A DNA stretch of 59,553 nt from Halobacteriovorax sp. (GCA_002716825.1 PBCC01000012.1:1-59553); one strand, 5' to 3'; counted from the first letter of the stretch, positions 15,778 through 28,576 are shown. The notes: generated by a model from the letters alone, not told the origin. A program made the numbers and translations.

Positions 15778-18700
15778 ATGACTGAGGTTTTTGCCCCGAA
15801 CCAATGGTTTCGTAAAAACTTTTCGAAAACCCCTACTGTATTAGAGACACCGCCTCTAATGCGCCTGCAAGTAAATTCCTATGAGGATTTCTTGCAAAAA
15901 GATGTTCCCCCGGCGAAGCGTAAGGATATTGGCCTACAAGCCGTATTTAAATCGGTCTTCCCCATTCACGACTTTAACAAGACTGTATCGCTTGAGTTCG
16001 TCTCTTATTCATTAGAGCAACCTAAGTACACTGTTAAAGAATGTCGTCAACGTGGCCTGTCTTATGAGGCACCACTTAAAGTTATCGTTCGCCTCGTATT
16101 TTACGATGTGAACGTTGATAAAGACGGCAATGAGCAAAGAACAGTGTCTTCGATCAAAGAGCAGGAAGTTTACCTTGGTAATATTCCACTTATGGCCGAG
16201 ACTGGTTCATTTGTTTACAACGGCACTGAGCGCGTAATCGTTTCTCAGCTACACCGTTCACCTGGTATCATTTTTGAACACGACAGCGGTAAGAAGCACT
16301 CCTCTGGAAAGCTACTTTACTCTGCTCGTATCATTCCTCACCGTGGTTCATGGTTAGATTTTGAATTTGACCACAAGAACATTTTGTTTGCCCGTATCGA
16401 TCGTAAACGTAAGATCCATGCGACAGTAATCTTTAAAGCAATGGGATATTCTACTCAAGAAATCCTAGATATGTTCTACCATAAAGAGACAATCAAGCTT
16501 GATAAGAAAGGCAATCACACACGTGCTCTAGATTTCGATCTATTAATTGGCACGCGCGCGATGGAAGATATTAACGATAAGGCTGGTAAGCCACTCGTTA
16601 AAAAAGGCAAGAAGTTCACTAAAATTGCTACAAAGAAAATGACAGATGCGGGCATTAAAGATTTGCCTATCACTGTTGAAGAGCTTGTAGGACAAGTTGT
16701 TGCTGAAGATATTTTTGATGCTTCAACGGGTGAAGTTCTGTGTCTTGCTAACGAAGCCCTTTCTGAAGCAAAGATTCAAGAACTCATGGAAGCCGGTATT
16801 AAAGATGTTAAAACTCTTTATATCGACATGATTAACTTTGGTGACCAAGTAAGAAATACTCTTCTTCTTGATAAAACTGATACGAAAGATGAAGCGTTGA
16901 TTAAAATCTTCGAACGTCTACGTCCGGGTGAGCCACCAACAGTTGAAACAGCAGAAAATCTCTTTAAGAGTCTTTTCTTTGATGCCGACAGATATGATCT
17001 ATCACGCGTTGGACGTATGAAGATCAACTATAAGTTTGGAATGAATACTCCTGTCGAAGAAACAGTTCTAACTAAAGACGATATCGTCATGACTGCTCGC
17101 TACCTTGTTGAACTCAACAACGGTAAAGGTAAAGTCGATGATATCGATCACCTTGGTAACCGTCGTGTACGTGCCGTTGGTGAGCTTCTCGAGAACCAAT
17201 TCCGCGTAGGTCTTGTTCGTATGGAACGTGCGGTTAAAGAGCGTATGGCCATTCAAGAAATTGAAACCATGATGCCTTATGACCTAGTAAACCAAAAACC
17301 AGTTGCAGCAGCTGTTAAAGAATTCTTTGGTTCTTCTCAGTTGTCTCAATTTATGGATCAAACCAACCCTCTTTCAGAAGTGACTCACAAGCGTCGTCTT
17401 TCTGCTCTTGGGCCAGGTGGTCTTACTCGTGAACGCGCCGGATTTGAAGTTCGTGACGTTCACTCAACTCACTACGGTCGTATGTGTCCGGTTGAGACTC
17501 CAGAAGGACCAAACATTGGTTTGATCACTTCTCTCGCCACTTATGCGCGCGTTTCTGAGTACGGATTTATCGAGACACCTTATCAAGTTGTTAACGATGA
17601 CCGTAAACTTGGTGAAGTTAAGTATTTCTCTGCTTTTGAAGAAGAAGCAAAAGTTATCGCTCAGCTTGACCTTGGACACATCAAAGACGGTAAAGTTGTT
17701 GGTGAGCACGTTCCTTCACGTGTTGGTGGCGATTATAAAATCGTACCATCTGCTGAAGTTGAGCTCATGGACGTTTCTCCATCTCAGATGATTTCAGTTG
17801 CTACGGCGTTGATTCCATTCCTTGAACACGATGATGCCAACAGAGCACTCATGGGTTCAAACATGATGAGACAGGCCGTGCCAGTTGTTCGCACTGATGC
17901 TCCTATTGTTGGAACAGGTGCAGAGTATGTAGTCGCAAAAGACTCTGGTGCAATTATCAATGCACAAGCTGACGGTAGAGTTATCTTCGTTGATTCAAAC
18001 AGAATTGTTATTCAGCGTGATAAGTTTAAAGAAGGTGAGTCTGGCGTCGATATCTACAAGCTTGTTAAGTATCAACGTACCAACCAAAACACTTGTAATA
18101 ACCAAAAAGCTCTCGTTAAAGAAGGCGACAAGGTTCACAAAGGTATGGTTATCGCTGATGGCCCTGGTACTCACCTTGGTGATTTGGCCCTAGGTCAAAA
18201 CATTCTCGTGGCGTTCATGCCATGGGGTGGTTACAACTACGAAGACTCGATCTTGATCAATGAGAAAATGTTGGCTAACGACGTTTTCACTTCTGTTCAC
18301 ATCGAAGCATTCGAAGCTGAAGCTCGTGATACAAAACTTGGAAAAGAAGAAATCACTCGCGATATTCCAAACGTTTCAGAAGAAGCTCTCAAAGATCTTG
18401 ATGAAGCTGGGATTATCCGTGTTGGTGCGATCATTAAGCCAGGTGATATCTTGGTTGGTAAGATCACTCCAAAAGGTGAAACTCAACTTTCTCCAGAAGA
18501 AAAACTTCTTAAAGCAATCTTTGGTGACAAAGCTGGCGACGTTAAAGATACGTCACTACGTGTTCCTTCATCGGTTCGCGGTACAGTTATTGATGCCAAA
18601 GTTTATACACGCGAAGGTGTTGAGCTTGATGTTCGTTCAAAAGAAATCATTGAGCACGAAACAAGCCTAATCCGTCGTGATGAGCGCATTGAGATTAAAG

Positions 18701-19902
18701 CCATTCAAACTTCTTCAATCCTTAAGATTGCAGAGATGTTGAAAGGTTCTACAACAACTGATCGCCTTGTATCTGAAGATGGTTCAACTGAACTTCTTCC
18801 AAAAGGTGCAGACATCAGTTCTGAAGCACTTGCTAAAATTCCATTCGAACTTATTGGGTACATTCCACTTAAGCCAGAACTAGAAGAAAAACTCTCTGAA
18901 TACTTTGCTGATGTTCGTAACCGTATTAATCGTGTTCGCACAAAAGCTAACGAAGAGATTGCAATGCTTCACCGTGGAGATGAACTTTCTCCAGGCGTTA
19001 TCAAGAAGGTCATGGTTTATGTGGCGATTAAGCGTAAGCTTCAGCCAGGTGATAAAATGGCCGGTCGTCACGGTAACAAAGGTGTTATTTCGAACGTTAT
19101 TCCTCAGGAAGATATGCCATTCCTAGCTGATGGTACTCCGGTTGATATCGTTCTTAACCCACTGGGCGTTCCTTCGCGTATGAATATTGGTCAGCTCCTA
19201 GAGCTTCACCTCGGTTGGGCCGGTCGCGGTCTGGGCGAGAAGATGAAGGTTCTTCTTGAGCAACGTGTTCAGATGGATGAACTCAAAGACTATATTTATA
19301 AAATTTACAAGACTGAAGAAGTGAAAAAATGGCTCACGAAGGCCACTGATAAGCGTGTACGTGAAGTTGCTGAGCAACTGTCACAAGGTGTGCGTTTCTC
19401 AACTCACGTATTCGACGGTGCTACTGAAGCCGACATCCGTGAAATGCTTGAGCTTGCTGACCTTGATCCATCAGGGAAAACAACTCTATTTGACGGAAAA
19501 ACTGGTGACGCGTTCTCGGAAGAAGTAACGGTTGGAACCATGTACATGTTGAAACTTCACCACCTTGTTGATGAAAAAATTCACGCTCGTTCAACTGGTC
19601 CATACTCTCTTGTGACTCAACAGCCTCTTGGCGGTAAAGCACAGTTTGGTGGTCAGCGTCTGGGAGAGATGGAAGTTTGGGCACTAGAAGCTTACGGCGC
19701 CGCTTACACACTTCAAGAGTTCTTGACTGTGAAATCGGATGACGTCATTGGCCGTACACGTATGTACGAGTCGGTTGTAAAAGGCGAGCAAGTGCTTGAG
19801 CCAGGTCTACCAGAAAGCTTTAACGTTCTAGTGCGCGAGCTACAAGCTCTGTGTCTAGATGTGAAGCTCGAGGAAAACTCTGAAGAAGAGAGCCTCGGAT
19901 AA
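15778..19902 (+). CDS. rpoB: DNA-directed RNA polymerase subunit beta
   Basis: 1374 residues (E. coli 1342). RpoB forms one half of the RNA polymerase catalytic pincer. The rifampicin-pocket region reads [20 protein letters not shown] then [10 protein letters not shown], with the residues equivalent to D516, H526 and S531 in the sensitive state. The conserved GRHGNKGV segment and the C-terminal clamp anchor ([20 protein letters not shown]) are intact. Two starts are possible: GTG at 15775 or ATG at 15778. AGGAG at 15765-15769 lies 8 bases from the ATG, which gives the natural MTEVFAPNQ start, so ATG was preferred. rpoC follows after 66 bases. Confidence 0.98.
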   Translation: MTEVFAPNQWFRKNFSKTPTVLETPPLMRLQVNSYEDFLQKDVPPAKRKDIGLQAVFKSVFPIHDFNKTVSLEFVSYSLEQPKYTVKECRQRGLSYEAPLKVIVRLVFYDVNVDKDGNEQRTVSSIKEQEVYLGNIPLMAETGSFVYNGTERVIVSQLHRSPGIIFEHDSGKKHSSGKLLYSARIIPHRGSWLDFEFDHKNILFARIDRKRKIHATVIFKAMGYSTQEILDMFYHKETIKLDKKGNHTRALDFDLLIGTRAMEDINDKAGKPLVKKGKKFTKIATKKMTDAGIKDLPITVEELVGQVVAEDIFDASTGEVLCLANEALSEAKIQELMEAGIKDVKTLYIDMINFGDQVRNTLLLDKTDTKDEALIKIFERLRPGEPPTVETAENLFKSLFFDADRYDLSRVGRMKINYKFGMNTPVEETVLTKDDIVMTARYLVELNNGKGKVDDIDHLGNRRVRAVGELLENQFRVGLVRMERAVKERMAIQEIETMMPYDLVNQKPVAAAVKEFFGSSQLSQFMDQTNPLSEVTHKRRLSALGPGGLTRERAGFEVRDVHSTHYGRMCPVETPEGPNIGLITSLATYARVSEYGFIETPYQVVNDDRKLGEVKYFSAFEEEAKVIAQLDLGHIKDGKVVGEHVPSRVGGDYKIVPSAEVELMDVSPSQMISVATALIPFLEHDDANRALMGSNMMRQAVPVVRTDAPIVGTGAEYVVAKDSGAIINAQADGRVIFVDSNRIVIQRDKFKEGESGVDIYKLVKYQRTNQNTCNNQKALVKEGDKVHKGMVIADGPGTHLGDLALGQNILVAFMPWGGYNYEDSILINEKMLANDVFTSVHIEAFEAEARDTKLGKEEITRDIPNVSEEALKDLDEAGIIRVGAIIKPGDILVGKITPKGETQLSPEEKLLKAIFGDKAGDVKDTSLRVPSSVRGTVIDAKVYTREGVELDVRSKEIIEHETSLIRRDERIEIKAIQTSSILKIAEMLKGSTTTDRLVSEDGSTELLPKGADISSEALAKIPFELIGYIPLKPELEEKLSEYFADVRNRINRVRTKANEEIAMLHRGDELSPGVIKKVMVYVAIKRKLQPGDKMAGRHGNKGVISNVIPQEDMPFLADGTPVDIVLNPLGVPSRMNIGQLLELHLGWAGRGLGEKMKVLLEQRVQMDELKDYIYKIYKTEEVKKWLTKATDKRVREVAEQLSQGVRFSTHVFDGATEADIREMLELADLDPSGKTTLFDGKTGDAFSEEVTVGTMYMLKLHHLVDEKIHARSTGPYSLVTQQPLGGKAQFGGQRLGEMEVWALEAYGAAYTLQEFLTVKSDDVIGRTRMYESVVKGEQVLEPGLPESFNVLVRELQALCLDVKLEENSEEESLG

Positions 19903-19968
19903 TTTGTGGGGGAGAGGTTAATCCTCTTCCCATTTTTTGAATGCTGAAAAACCCGTGAGGTATTAGAT

Positions 19969-22900
19969 ATGAAAGACTTGCTCAACTTTTTCGACAAGCC
20001 AAAAGATCCAATCAGCGTTGAAGCTATTTCTATTAGAATGGCTTCACCTGACACTATTCGTGAGTGGTCATTTGGCGAAGTGAAGAAGCCAGAAACTATT
20101 AACTATCGTACGTTCAAGCCTGAGCGCGATGGCCTTTTCTGTGCAAAAATTTTCGGACCAGTAAAAGATTACGAGTGTATCTGCGGCAAGTATAAGCGTA
20201 TGAAACACCGTGGTGTTGTTTGTGAGAAGTGTGGTGTTGAAGTTACACTTTCTAAAGTTCGTCGTGAGCGTTGTGGACATATTGAGCTTGCAGCTCCTGT
20301 TGCCCACATCTGGTTCCTACGTTCACTTCCATCACGTCTAGGTGCACTTCTTAGCCTAAGTCTTAAAGACCTTGAAAAAGTTCTTTATTATGAGTCATTC
20401 ATCGTAACAGAGTCTGCTACTCACGATGTTGATGGTGGACTTCAAGTTGGTCAGGTTTTAACTGAGCAACAGTATTATGAATTAAAAGAGCAGGGTGTAG
20501 AGTTTGATGCCGGTATGGGCGGAGAAATTGTTAAGTCTATGCTTAAGCGTCTTGATATCGACATGGAGAACAAAGTTCTTCGTCGCGATCTTCAATCTGC
20601 TACAACTGAAATGGCGCGTACGAAAATCGTCAAGCGTTTGAAAGTTGTTGAATCAATCATGAAGTCTGACAACAAGCCAGAGTGGTTCATGATGGAAGTT
20701 ATTCCGGTTCTTCCTCCGGATCTTCGTCCATTGGTACCTCTTGAAGCTGGTCGTTTCGCAACTTCAGATCTTAACGACCTTTACCGTCGTGTGATCAACA
20801 GAAACAATCGTCTTAAGCGCCTAAAAGAGCTTAATGCTCCAGAAATCATCATCAGAAACGAAAAGCGTATGCTTCAAGAAGCTGTTGATGCTCTCTTTGA
20901 TAACGGCCGTCGTGGTAAAGTGTTCACTGGTGCTAACAAACGTCCACTTCGTTCACTTTCGGACATGCTTAAAGGTAAGCAAGGTCGCTTCCGTCAAAAC
21001 CTACTTGGTAAGCGTGTCGACTATTCAGGTCGTTCGGTTATCGTGGTTGGACCAAGCCTTCGTCTTCACCAATGTGGACTTCCAAAGCTTATGGCCTTGG
21101 AACTTTTCAAGCCATTTATCTATAATAAACTGATTGAAAAAGGTCACTGTACAACGATTAAAGTTGCCAAGAAGATGGTTGACCAACAAAAGCAAGAAGT
21201 TTGGGATATCCTTGAAGAAGTTGTTCAAGAGCACCCAGTACTACTTAACCGTGCACCAACTCTTCACAGACTTGGTATCCAAGGTTTCGAGCCAATTCTT
21301 ATTGAAGGTAAAGCGATCCAGCTTCACCCACTCGTTTGTACTGCCTTTAACGCCGACTTTGACGGTGACCAAATGGCCGTACACGTACCACTATCAATTG
21401 AAGCTCAAGTTGAGTGTCGTATTCTTGCAATGTCGACAAACAACATCCTTTCTCCAAAAGATGGCACACCAATTATCGTTCCTTCACAGGATATCGTTCT
21501 TGGTCTTTACTATATGTCACGTAAGCGTCCATTCGCTCGCGGCTATGGCAAAGTATTCTCTTCGAAGGAAGAAGCTCAGTTCGCTTATCACTCAGGAAAT
21601 CTTCACCTTCAGGCGCCGATTAAAGTACGTATTAAAAACGTAATTCATGAGACTACTGTAGGTCGTACATTTGTTTACGATGTAATCCCAGAGTGCTTGA
21701 AGTTTGATGACATCAATAAAGTTCTTGATAAGAAGTCTATTGGTAAGCTGATTGACCTTGCTTATCGTGTTGGATCTGAGAAGGACACTGTACTTCTTGC
21801 CGATGCGCTTATGAGCCTTGGTTATCAGTATGCAACGAAAGCTGGTATCTCTATTAACGTAAATGACATGACTATTCCTGAGGAAAAACCAAATATCCTC
21901 AATGTAGCTTATGGTGAAGTTGATAAGATTACTGAAGAGTACAACGAAGGTTCTATTACTAACGGTGAACGTTACAATAAGATCATCGACGTTTGGGCTC
22001 AGACAAATGAAAAGCTAACCAAAGTTATGCTTGAGCGTATTTCACAAGATGAGTTCGTGAATGAGAAAGGCGACAAAGAAGTTGCTCCATCATTTAACTC
22101 AGTCTTCATGATGGCCGATTCTGGTGCCCGTGGTTCGACGGCCCAGATGAGACAGCTTGCAGGTATGCGTGGTCTTATGGCCAAGCCATCTGGTGAGATT
22201 ATTGAAACTCCGATTACTTCTAACTTCCGTGAAGGCCTAACGGTTCTTCAGTACTTCTCCTCAACTCACGGTGCACGTAAGGGTCTAGCCGATACAGCTC
22301 TTAAAACAGCTAACTCAGGTTACCTAACTCGTCGTCTCGTTGATGTTGCTCAGGATGGTATTATTCGTTCTGAAGATTGTGGCGCTACAGATGGCATCAC
22401 AATTACTTCAAGAATTGAAAGTGGTGAAGTTGTTGAAGATGCTGGTGAACGTACAATGGGTCGTGTGACTGCTCAGGCCGTTACAGGATCTGACGGTCAA
22501 GAGATCTTCGGGCGTAACCACCTTTTAGTTGAAAAAGACCTTGAAGTGCTACGTGAGCACGAAGTAGACCAAATTAAAGTACGTTCAGTACTAACGTGTA
22601 AAGAACGCTACGGCTTCTGTGCAGCTTGCTTTGGTCGCGACCTTGCTCGCGGAAAAATGGTTTCTATCGGTGAAACTGTCGGCGTTATCGCTGCTCAGTC
22701 GATCGGTGAGCCGGGTACTCAGCTTACGATGCGTACATTCCACGTTGGTGGTACTGCAACAGCTGGTGCACAGGTTAACAAAACAGAAGTTCGTACAGCA
22801 GGTACGATCGCATTTGATAACGTTAAAGTTGCTGAGACTCCAGACGGCGGCCTTATCGTTATGAATAAAACAGGTAACTTCATTATCAAGAATGCTCTTG

Positions 22901-24087
22901 GTGATGAAAAAGAACGCTACCCAGCGGTTTACGGTTCTCGTCTATTCTTCAAAGAAGGACAAGAAGTGAACGTCGGTGATCGTATTATTGAATGGGACCC
23001 GTTTGCCATTCCGATGATCTCTGAAGTTGCAGGTTTCGCTAAGCTTGAAGATATTAAAGCTGGTGTAACTGTTACTGAAGCGGTTGACCCTGTTACAGGC
23101 CTGACAACTAAGACTGTTCTTGAGCATAAAGATCCTTCAATGCAACCACGTGTTGCTATTTTGGATGCTTCAGGAAATCCAATCTTGGTTCCAGGTACTA
23201 AGCGCTATGCTGTTTATCGTCTACAAGTTGGCGCTACGCTAATGGTAAGTGACGGTGATGAAGTAAGCGTTGGTTTTGCTATTTCAAAAGTTGCTCGTGA
23301 AGCTGCTAAAACAAAAGACATCACCGGTGGTCTTCCACGTGTTGCTGAACTTTTTGAAGCACGTAAACCAGGCAACGCGGCTCAGATTGCTGATATCTCA
23401 GGTACGATTGAGTTTGGACCAGAACTTCGCGGTTCACGTCGAATCATCATTCGCCCTGAAGACGGTACAGATCCTGTAACTTATACGGTTCCAAAAGGTC
23501 GCTACGTTATCGTTAACGAGGGGGACTATATTCGTGCCGGTGAACCGATCATGGACGGGGCTTCTAATCCACATGACATCCTACGTGTTATGGGTATTAA
23601 AGCTCTTGCTCGTTACATCGTTGATGAGATCCAAGAAGTTTACCGTCTTCAAGGTGTTAAAATTGATGACAAGCACATCGAAGTGATTGTTTCTCAAATG
23701 CTTAAGAAGAAAGAAATCAACCAAGTTGGTGACTCGACTCTTGTAGCTGGAGATCAATTAACTAAGGGTGAACTTGCTGAAGTTAATGACGCTCTTGAAG
23801 CACAGGGATTAGAAAAATCTGATGGCCGTCCACTACTACTAGGGATCACCAAAGCTTCATTGACTACTGATTCGTTTATTTCTGCTGCATCGTTCCAGGA
23901 AACTACTAAAGTGCTAACTCAAGCATCTCTAGAAGGTAAGAAGGATATGCTTCGTGGTCTGAAAGAAAACGTCATCATGGGTCGCCTAATTCCAGCAGGT
24001 TCTGGTATTTCTCGCTACCGCGACTTTGACGCTGTAGTTGAGGGAGAGGAAGAAACCCGCACAGAAGAAGCTACGCTTACGTTTTAA
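19969..24087 (+). CDS. rpoC: DNA-directed RNA polymerase subunit beta'
   Basis: 1372 residues. Contains the N-terminal zinc site (Cys 70, 72, 85, 88), the catalytic NADFDGDQM loop that holds the active-site magnesium, the bridge-helix region and the second zinc site (SEDCGATDG with [13 protein letters not shown]). The overall length is typical for a proteobacterial beta' without extra large insertions. It begins [11 protein letters not shown] and is preceded by GAGGT. Last gene of the rif portion; a long hairpin lies between it and rpsL. Confidence 0.98.
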   Translation: MKDLLNFFDKPKDPISVEAISIRMASPDTIREWSFGEVKKPETINYRTFKPERDGLFCAKIFGPVKDYECICGKYKRMKHRGVVCEKCGVEVTLSKVRRERCGHIELAAPVAHIWFLRSLPSRLGALLSLSLKDLEKVLYYESFIVTESATHDVDGGLQVGQVLTEQQYYELKEQGVEFDAGMGGEIVKSMLKRLDIDMENKVLRRDLQSATTEMARTKIVKRLKVVESIMKSDNKPEWFMMEVIPVLPPDLRPLVPLEAGRFATSDLNDLYRRVINRNNRLKRLKELNAPEIIIRNEKRMLQEAVDALFDNGRRGKVFTGANKRPLRSLSDMLKGKQGRFRQNLLGKRVDYSGRSVIVVGPSLRLHQCGLPKLMALELFKPFIYNKLIEKGHCTTIKVAKKMVDQQKQEVWDILEEVVQEHPVLLNRAPTLHRLGIQGFEPILIEGKAIQLHPLVCTAFNADFDGDQMAVHVPLSIEAQVECRILAMSTNNILSPKDGTPIIVPSQDIVLGLYYMSRKRPFARGYGKVFSSKEEAQFAYHSGNLHLQAPIKVRIKNVIHETTVGRTFVYDVIPECLKFDDINKVLDKKSIGKLIDLAYRVGSEKDTVLLADALMSLGYQYATKAGISINVNDMTIPEEKPNILNVAYGEVDKITEEYNEGSITNGERYNKIIDVWAQTNEKLTKVMLERISQDEFVNEKGDKEVAPSFNSVFMMADSGARGSTAQMRQLAGMRGLMAKPSGEIIETPITSNFREGLTVLQYFSSTHGARKGLADTALKTANSGYLTRRLVDVAQDGIIRSEDCGATDGITITSRIESGEVVEDAGERTMGRVTAQAVTGSDGQEIFGRNHLLVEKDLEVLREHEVDQIKVRSVLTCKERYGFCAACFGRDLARGKMVSIGETVGVIAAQSIGEPGTQLTMRTFHVGGTATAGAQVNKTEVRTAGTIAFDNVKVAETPDGGLIVMNKTGNFIIKNALGDEKERYPAVYGSRLFFKEGQEVNVGDRIIEWDPFAIPMISEVAGFAKLEDIKAGVTVTEAVDPVTGLTTKTVLEHKDPSMQPRVAILDASGNPILVPGTKRYAVYRLQVGATLMVSDGDEVSVGFAISKVAREAAKTKDITGGLPRVAELFEARKPGNAAQIADISGTIEFGPELRGSRRIIIRPEDGTDPVTYTVPKGRYVIVNEGDYIRAGEPIMDGASNPHDILRVMGIKALARYIVDEIQEVYRLQGVKIDDKHIEVIVSQMLKKKEINQVGDSTLVAGDQLTKGELAEVNDALEAQGLEKSDGRPLLLGITKASLTTDSFISAASFQETTKVLTQASLEGKKDMLRGLKENVIMGRLIPAGSGISRYRDFDAVVEGEEETRTEEATLTF

Positions 24088-24102
24088 TTAAAAGAGGCTT
24101 GT

Positions 24103-24138
24103 CCTAGCTAGTGTGTCGTGTTACATACGCTAGCTAGG
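24103..24138 (+). promoter_or_regulatory. Long hairpin between rpoC and rpsL
   Basis: CCTAGCTAGTGTGT (24103-24116) pairs with ACATACGCTAGCTAGG-type sequence ending at 24138: nine perfect outer pairs (CCTAGCTAG/CTAGCTAGG) and five inner ones, loop of 8. There is no T-tract, so it is not an intrinsic terminator. It sits 57 bases before rpsL at the boundary of the rif and str gene groups, and may be an RNase III-type processing site or leader structure. Confidence 0.6.
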
Positions 24139-24195
24139 TGAGACTCAAATGTTGAATAGAGTTCCCGTCCAGGCTGTTTAGAAGGAGCATTCGTC

Positions 24196-24570
24196 ATGCC
24201 TACAATTAACCAGTTGATTCGCAAAGGCAGAATCGACAAAGTAGACAAAACAAAATCACCAGCGCTTAAGGCTTGTCCTCAACGTCGTGGTGTATGTACT
24301 CGTGTTTACACGACAACACCTAAGAAACCTAACTCGGCCATGCGTAAAGTATGTCGTGTAAAGCTTACTAGTGGATTCGAAGTTACTTCGTACATTGGTG
24401 GTGAAGGTCACAATCTACAAGAACACTCGATCGTATTGATTCGTGGTGGTCGTGTTAAAGATCTTCCTGGTGTTCGTTATCACACAATCCGTGGTGCACT
24501 TGATGCCACTGGTGTTGATAAACGTGGACAACGTCGTTCAAAATACGGCGCAAAACGTCCAAAGAAATAG
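24196..24570 (+). CDS. rpsL: 30S ribosomal protein S12
   Basis: 124 residues, as in E. coli. S12 sits at the decoding centre. The PNSA loop with [12 protein letters not shown] (streptomycin-related lysine in the wild-type state) and the second loop [20 protein letters not shown] are intact; the C-terminus is [11 protein letters not shown]. Strong ribosome binding site AAGGAG. First gene of the str group, followed by rpsG and fusA. Confidence 0.98.
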   Translation: MPTINQLIRKGRIDKVDKTKSPALKACPQRRGVCTRVYTTTPKKPNSAMRKVCRVKLTSGFEVTSYIGGEGHNLQEHSIVLIRGGRVKDLPGVRYHTIRGALDATGVDKRGQRRSKYGAKRPKK

Positions 24571-24595
24571 TAAGTAAGTAGTTTTTAATAAACCA

Positions 24596-24626
24596 CTCTC
24601 GTAGATCGGCTTGTTGTTTACGAGAG
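24596..24626 (+). promoter_or_regulatory. Hairpin in the rpsL-rpsG spacer (possible S7 operator)
   Basis: CTCTCGTA (24596-24603) pairs with TACGAGAG (24619-24626), loop 15 bases, inside the 88-base spacer. In E. coli S7 represses its own translation by binding the rpsL-rpsG spacer; position and size are similar here, but sequence likeness to the S7 rRNA site was not established. Confidence 0.45.
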
Positions 24627-24631
24627 AGTAA

Positions 24632-25129
<498 letters not shown>

Positions 25130-25165
25130 TTGCCGCTTAAAAAATGCTTTAAAAAGAATTCAAAG

Positions 25166-25199
25166 CCTCTTAGAGTGTAAAAACTTTAAGAGGTTTTTT
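25166..25199 (+). terminator. Terminator-like hairpin between rpsG and fusA
   Basis: CCTCTTAGAGT (25166-25176) pairs with ACTTTAAGAGG (25183-25193, one G.T pair), loop 6, followed by six T residues. Only 24 bases separate it from fusA, too few for a downstream promoter, so it probably works as an attenuator that lowers fusA relative to rpsLG. Confidence 0.75.
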
Positions 25200-25223
25200 A
25201 GTTTTAGGTTTTAAGGAATATCC

Positions 25224-27311
25224 ATGGCCACCAATAAAGATTTATCGATCGTTAGAAATATCGGGATTATGGCCCATATTGACGCCGGTAAAACGACTAC
25301 GACTGAGCGTATCCTCTATTACACCGGAAAAAATCATAAAATCGGTGAAGTTCACGACGGCGCCGCCACTATGGACTGGATGGTTCAAGAGCAAGAGCGC
25401 GGAATAACTATTACTTCTGCTGCGACGACTTGTACTTGGAAAAAATCAATCATCAATATCATCGATACTCCAGGTCACGTTGATTTTACGATTGAAGTTG
25501 AGAGGTCACTGCGCGTACTCGATGGAGCAGTTGGTGTTTTCGATGCCGTGTCTGGCGTTGAGCCTCAATCAGAAACAGTTTGGGGGCAAGCAGACAGATA
25601 TAAAGTACCAAGAATTGCCTTTGTGAATAAAATGGACCGCGTCGGTGCAGATTTTCACAATTGTATTAAAGAAATTCGTGAGCGCTTGGCCAAGAAGGCT
25701 TCGGCCATTCATCTTCCTATTGGAAGTGAAGATACTTTTAAAGGCATCGTTGATGTTGTTACTTTGAAAGCACTGTATTTCAAAGAGGATGACCTTGGTT
25801 CAACAGTAACCATTGAAGAGCTCGATGCCGACCTTTTGGAAGAAGCTAAGATCGCTCGCGACGAACTAATTGAGCATCTTTGTGATTACGATGATGCTCT
25901 TGCTGAAGAATATCTCGGCGGCGCTGATATATCAGATGATGTGGTGAAAAAAGCACTACGTATTGCCGTTTGTGATCACCATTTTATTCCAGTCCTATGT
26001 GGCTCAGCTTTCAAAAATAAAGGCATTCAACCTTTGCTTGACGCCGTTGTAGCCTATCTGCCTTCTCCTATCGATCGTGGAGAAATTAAAGGTCACAACG
26101 TTAAAGAATATGAAAAGGTTGAAATAAGAAAGCCTGAAATTGATGATGCTTTTTCTGCACTTGCTTTTAAAATCGCTACCGACCCATTTGTTGGTAGTAT
26201 TACTTATATTCGTATCTACTCCGGAGAGCTTAAGTCCGGTGGAACGATTTACAATCCACTCAAAAAGAAGCGTGAGCGAATTACTAAAATTCTACAAATG
26301 CACGCAGACAAAAGAACCGAGCTCGACACTGCCCAGGCAGGAGATATTGTCGCGGTGTCGGGGCTTAAAGAAACAACGACGGGCGAAACACTTTGCGCTG
26401 AAAATAAGCAAATTATTTACGACCTCATGGACTTTCCTGAGTCAGTGATATCAATTGCGATTGAGCCGAAGACGACGGCCGATGAAAAGAAATTGATGGA
26501 GAGCTTAAAGCAGCTGAAGCTGGAAGATCCGTCGTTTACTTTTTCGGGCAACAAAGAAACAGGACAATTGCTTATCTTCGGCATGGGCGAGCTCCACCTC
26601 GATATTATCGCTGATCGCTTGATGCGAGAGTTTAACGTCGGTATTCGCGTTGGTAAGCCACAGGTTTCTTACCGCGAAAGTATTGCAGGCTCTGCTACTG
26701 GTGCGGCCGAGTTTAATCGCGAGCAAGGTGGTAAGATGCAATACGGTCAAGCCACAATTAAAGTTGAAAAAGCTGACAGTCCCAATGGTGTGCTCTTTGA
26801 TACAACAATCAATAAGCGCGAATTTCCAGCCGAGATTTTAGCCTCAATTGAAAAGAGTATCCATGACAGCGCACCGGGTGGCGCCATGGCCGGCTATCCG
26901 TTTGTACATATTAAGGCGACGCTCTCTGGAGCGCATTATAACGAGCTTGATGCATCAGAGGTTGCTTACGCTATTGCAGCTTCACAAGCCTTTAGAGAGG
27001 CCTGTAAAAAGGCCCAGTTGCGTCTCTTGGAACCAGTCATGAGATTAGAAGTAGTCACGCCGATTGATTACACCGGCGATGTTATTGCCGACATCAATAT
27101 GAAGCGTGGAAAAATCGTTTCTATGGGCTCTAAGCAAAATAAAGAGCAGCTGATTGCTGAGGTGCCTTTGGCCGAAATGTTCGGCTACAGCACCGATTTA
27201 CGTTCTAAGACGCAGGGCAGGGCAAGTTTCACCATGACCTTCCTTAAGTATGAGGAAATGGGTATGGACTTGGCTAAAACAGTGCTTGAAGCAAAAGGTA
27301 TATTTATTTAG
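25224..27311 (+). CDS. fusA: Translation elongation factor G
   Basis: 695 residues (E. coli 704). EF-G is the ribosomal translocase GTPase. G1 [12 protein letters not shown] (residues 17-28), G2 [11 protein letters not shown]3 DTPGHVDF, G4 NKMDR; domains II-V are complete, ending [16 protein letters not shown]. Codon use is noticeably less biased than in tuf, rpoB or the ribosomal genes around it (many GCC, AGA, TTG and CTC codons), and an attenuator precedes it. This would fit a secondary EF-G paralogue or reduced expression. No tuf follows, unlike the rpsL-rpsG-fusA-tuf order of many bacteria. Confidence 0.95.
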   Translation: MATNKDLSIVRNIGIMAHIDAGKTTTTERILYYTGKNHKIGEVHDGAATMDWMVQEQERGITITSAATTCTWKKSIINIIDTPGHVDFTIEVERSLRVLDGAVGVFDAVSGVEPQSETVWGQADRYKVPRIAFVNKMDRVGADFHNCIKEIRERLAKKASAIHLPIGSEDTFKGIVDVVTLKALYFKEDDLGSTVTIEELDADLLEEAKIARDELIEHLCDYDDALAEEYLGGADISDDVVKKALRIAVCDHHFIPVLCGSAFKNKGIQPLLDAVVAYLPSPIDRGEIKGHNVKEYEKVEIRKPEIDDAFSALAFKIATDPFVGSITYIRIYSGELKSGGTIYNPLKKKRERITKILQMHADKRTELDTAQAGDIVAVSGLKETTTGETLCAENKQIIYDLMDFPESVISIAIEPKTTADEKKLMESLKQLKLEDPSFTFSGNKETGQLLIFGMGELHLDIIADRLMREFNVGIRVGKPQVSYRESIAGSATGAAEFNREQGGKMQYGQATIKVEKADSPNGVLFDTTINKREFPAEILASIEKSIHDSAPGGAMAGYPFVHIKATLSGAHYNELDASEVAYAIAASQAFREACKKAQLRLLEPVMRLEVVTPIDYTGDVIADINMKRGKIVSMGSKQNKEQLIAEVPLAEMFGYSTDLRSKTQGRASFTMTFLKYEEMGMDLAKTVLEAKGIFI

Positions 27312-27366
27312 TTAGAAGGTTTTTGAAAATTTTTAAGGCCCTGCGAAATATTTTTAAGAAAATAGT

Positions 27367-27395
27367 TTGACATAGGGCCGCACGAACACTAAAAA
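27367..27395 (+). promoter_or_regulatory. Sigma-70 promoter of the S10 operon
   Basis: A perfect TTGACA (27367-27372) and TAAAAA (27390-27395) are separated by 17 bases, 54 bases before rpsJ. The predicted start is near 27402. A palindrome TCAATTCGAATTTGA lies just downstream in the leader (27402-27416 region). This 138-base gap is the longest spacer since the tuf-hflK region. Confidence 0.65.
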
Positions 27396-27449
27396 CTCGA
27401 TTCAATTCGAATTTGAAGAAATAGCAAAAAGCTAATTGAGGTCTTTTAC

Positions 27450-27758
27450 ATGAAAGCGATGAGACTACGAATTAAATTACGTGCGTATGATCACAAGTTA
27501 TTGGACAGCTCTGTTACCGAGATCGTTCAAACCGCACGCGAAACAGGTGCTAGAGTAGCTGGTCCTATTCCACTACCTACCGAGATTAACAAATTCACTG
27601 TATTGCGCTCACCGCACATTGATAAAAAATCTCGTGAACAATTTGAAATGCGTACGCACAAGCGTTTGATCGATATTGTTGACCCGACTCAACAGACAAT
27701 TGACTCACTTATGAAGCTCGATTTGTCTGCAGGCGTTGACGTAGAGATTAAGTACTAG
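27450..27758 (+). CDS. rpsJ: 30S ribosomal protein S10
   Basis: 102 residues. S10 is both a small-subunit head protein and the NusG/NusB partner in antitermination. The start [19 protein letters not shown] and the S10 signature region ([20 protein letters not shown]) are standard, and [16 protein letters not shown] closes the fold. The ATG is 9 bases after TGAGG. First gene of the S10 operon, which runs without large gaps to rpsQ. Confidence 0.97.
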   Translation: MKAMRLRIKLRAYDHKLLDSSVTEIVQTARETGARVAGPIPLPTEINKFTVLRSPHIDKKSREQFEMRTHKRLIDIVDPTQQTIDSLMKLDLSAGVDVEIKY

Positions 27759-27832
27759 TACAAAGCGCTGATATAAAAATGAACTAAGTAGTCTGACAAA
27801 ACGTTTTACTACTAGATATAGCAAACCATGTA

Positions 27833-27857
27833 GGCATCCCTAAAGTTGGGGTGATGC
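27833..27857 (+). promoter_or_regulatory. Hairpin before rplC
   Basis: GCATC (27834-27838) pairs with GATGC (27853-27857), with CCC/GGG pairs inside. It lies immediately before the ribosome binding site GGAGG of rplC in a 111-base spacer. It might serve autogenous control of the S10 operon; nothing further supports this. Confidence 0.4.
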
Positions 27858-27869
27858 TGTGGAGGATAG

Positions 27870-28565
27870 ATGGCTGAGGAAACAAAAGCTCAAGAAGTTG
27901 CCGCGCCTACGGGCAAAGCAGGCGTAGAATTATCGTCATTCTACGGTATCAAAGCGGGTATGACTCGTATTTTTGATGAAGCTGGAAATCATATTCCAGT
28001 AACAGTAATCAAATTGATCCCAAACGTAGTCACACAAATCAAAACAATCGACAAAGACGGCTATGAAGCATGTCAAATTGGTTTTGGCGAAAAGCGCGAA
28101 AAGCTAATCACTAAGCCAATTAAAGGTCAGCTTGCAAAAGCTAAGACAGACAAGCTCGTAACTCGCTTTGCTGAAGTTAAAGTCGCTGGTGTTGACGCTT
28201 CTGCCGTTGGGCAAGAAGTTTCAATCGCATCTTTTACTGCCAATACTTCTATTGACGTTACAGGCGTCACGAAAGGTAAAGGCTTCCAAGGTGTTATTAA
28301 GCGCTTTAACTTTTCTGGTGGTCCAGGTTCACACGGTCATACATTTCACCGTGGTACAGGTTCTATCGGTCAGCGCGCGACTCCAGGTCGTGTTTGGAAA
28401 AATAAAAAATTACCAGGCCATATGGGTGATAAGAAGCAAACTGTTCAAAACCTATCAGTTGTTGAAGTTAACGCTGACAAAGGTTACATGTTGATTAGAG
28501 GATCAGTTCCTGGATCAACGAGCAGCTTCGTACGCATCTCTAAAGCCGTTAAAAAGAATAAGTGA
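27870..28565 (+). CDS. rplC: 50S ribosomal protein L3
   Basis: 231 residues (E. coli 209). The core starts at FYGIKAGMTRIFDE (about residue 24); the preceding 23 residues form an extra Glu/Ala/Lys-rich tail. The ATG follows GGAGG at a good distance, and no ATG exists at the usual start position, so the tail seems real. The loop that reaches the peptidyl transferase centre (FSGGPGSHGHTFHRGTGSIG) and PGRVWKNKKLPGHMG are intact. Confidence 0.96.
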   Translation: MAEETKAQEVAAPTGKAGVELSSFYGIKAGMTRIFDEAGNHIPVTVIKLIPNVVTQIKTIDKDGYEACQIGFGEKREKLITKPIKGQLAKAKTDKLVTRFAEVKVAGVDASAVGQEVSIASFTANTSIDVTGVTKGKGFQGVIKRFNFSGGPGSHGHTFHRGTGSIGQRATPGRVWKNKKLPGHMGDKKQTVQNLSVVEVNADKGYMLIRGSVPGSTSSFVRISKAVKKNK

Positions 28566-28576
28566 GAGAGGCGAGC

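Noticed and set aside
17464-17466. Serine in RpoB (DVHSTHYG) where E. coli has Pro564, a position linked to rifampicin resistance
   Set aside because: As far as I recall this position is variable between phyla (Tyr in Bacillus, Arg in Thermus), and the classic resistance positions are all in the sensitive state.
24196-24570. Possible streptomycin-resistance change in S12
   Set aside because: The PKKPNSA loop and the GHNLQEHS loop are in the normal, sensitive form.
27338-27380. GGCCCT/AGGGCC inverted repeat flanking the S10 promoter -35 box
   Set aside because: The arms are only 6 bases with a long AT-rich loop and can arise by chance.
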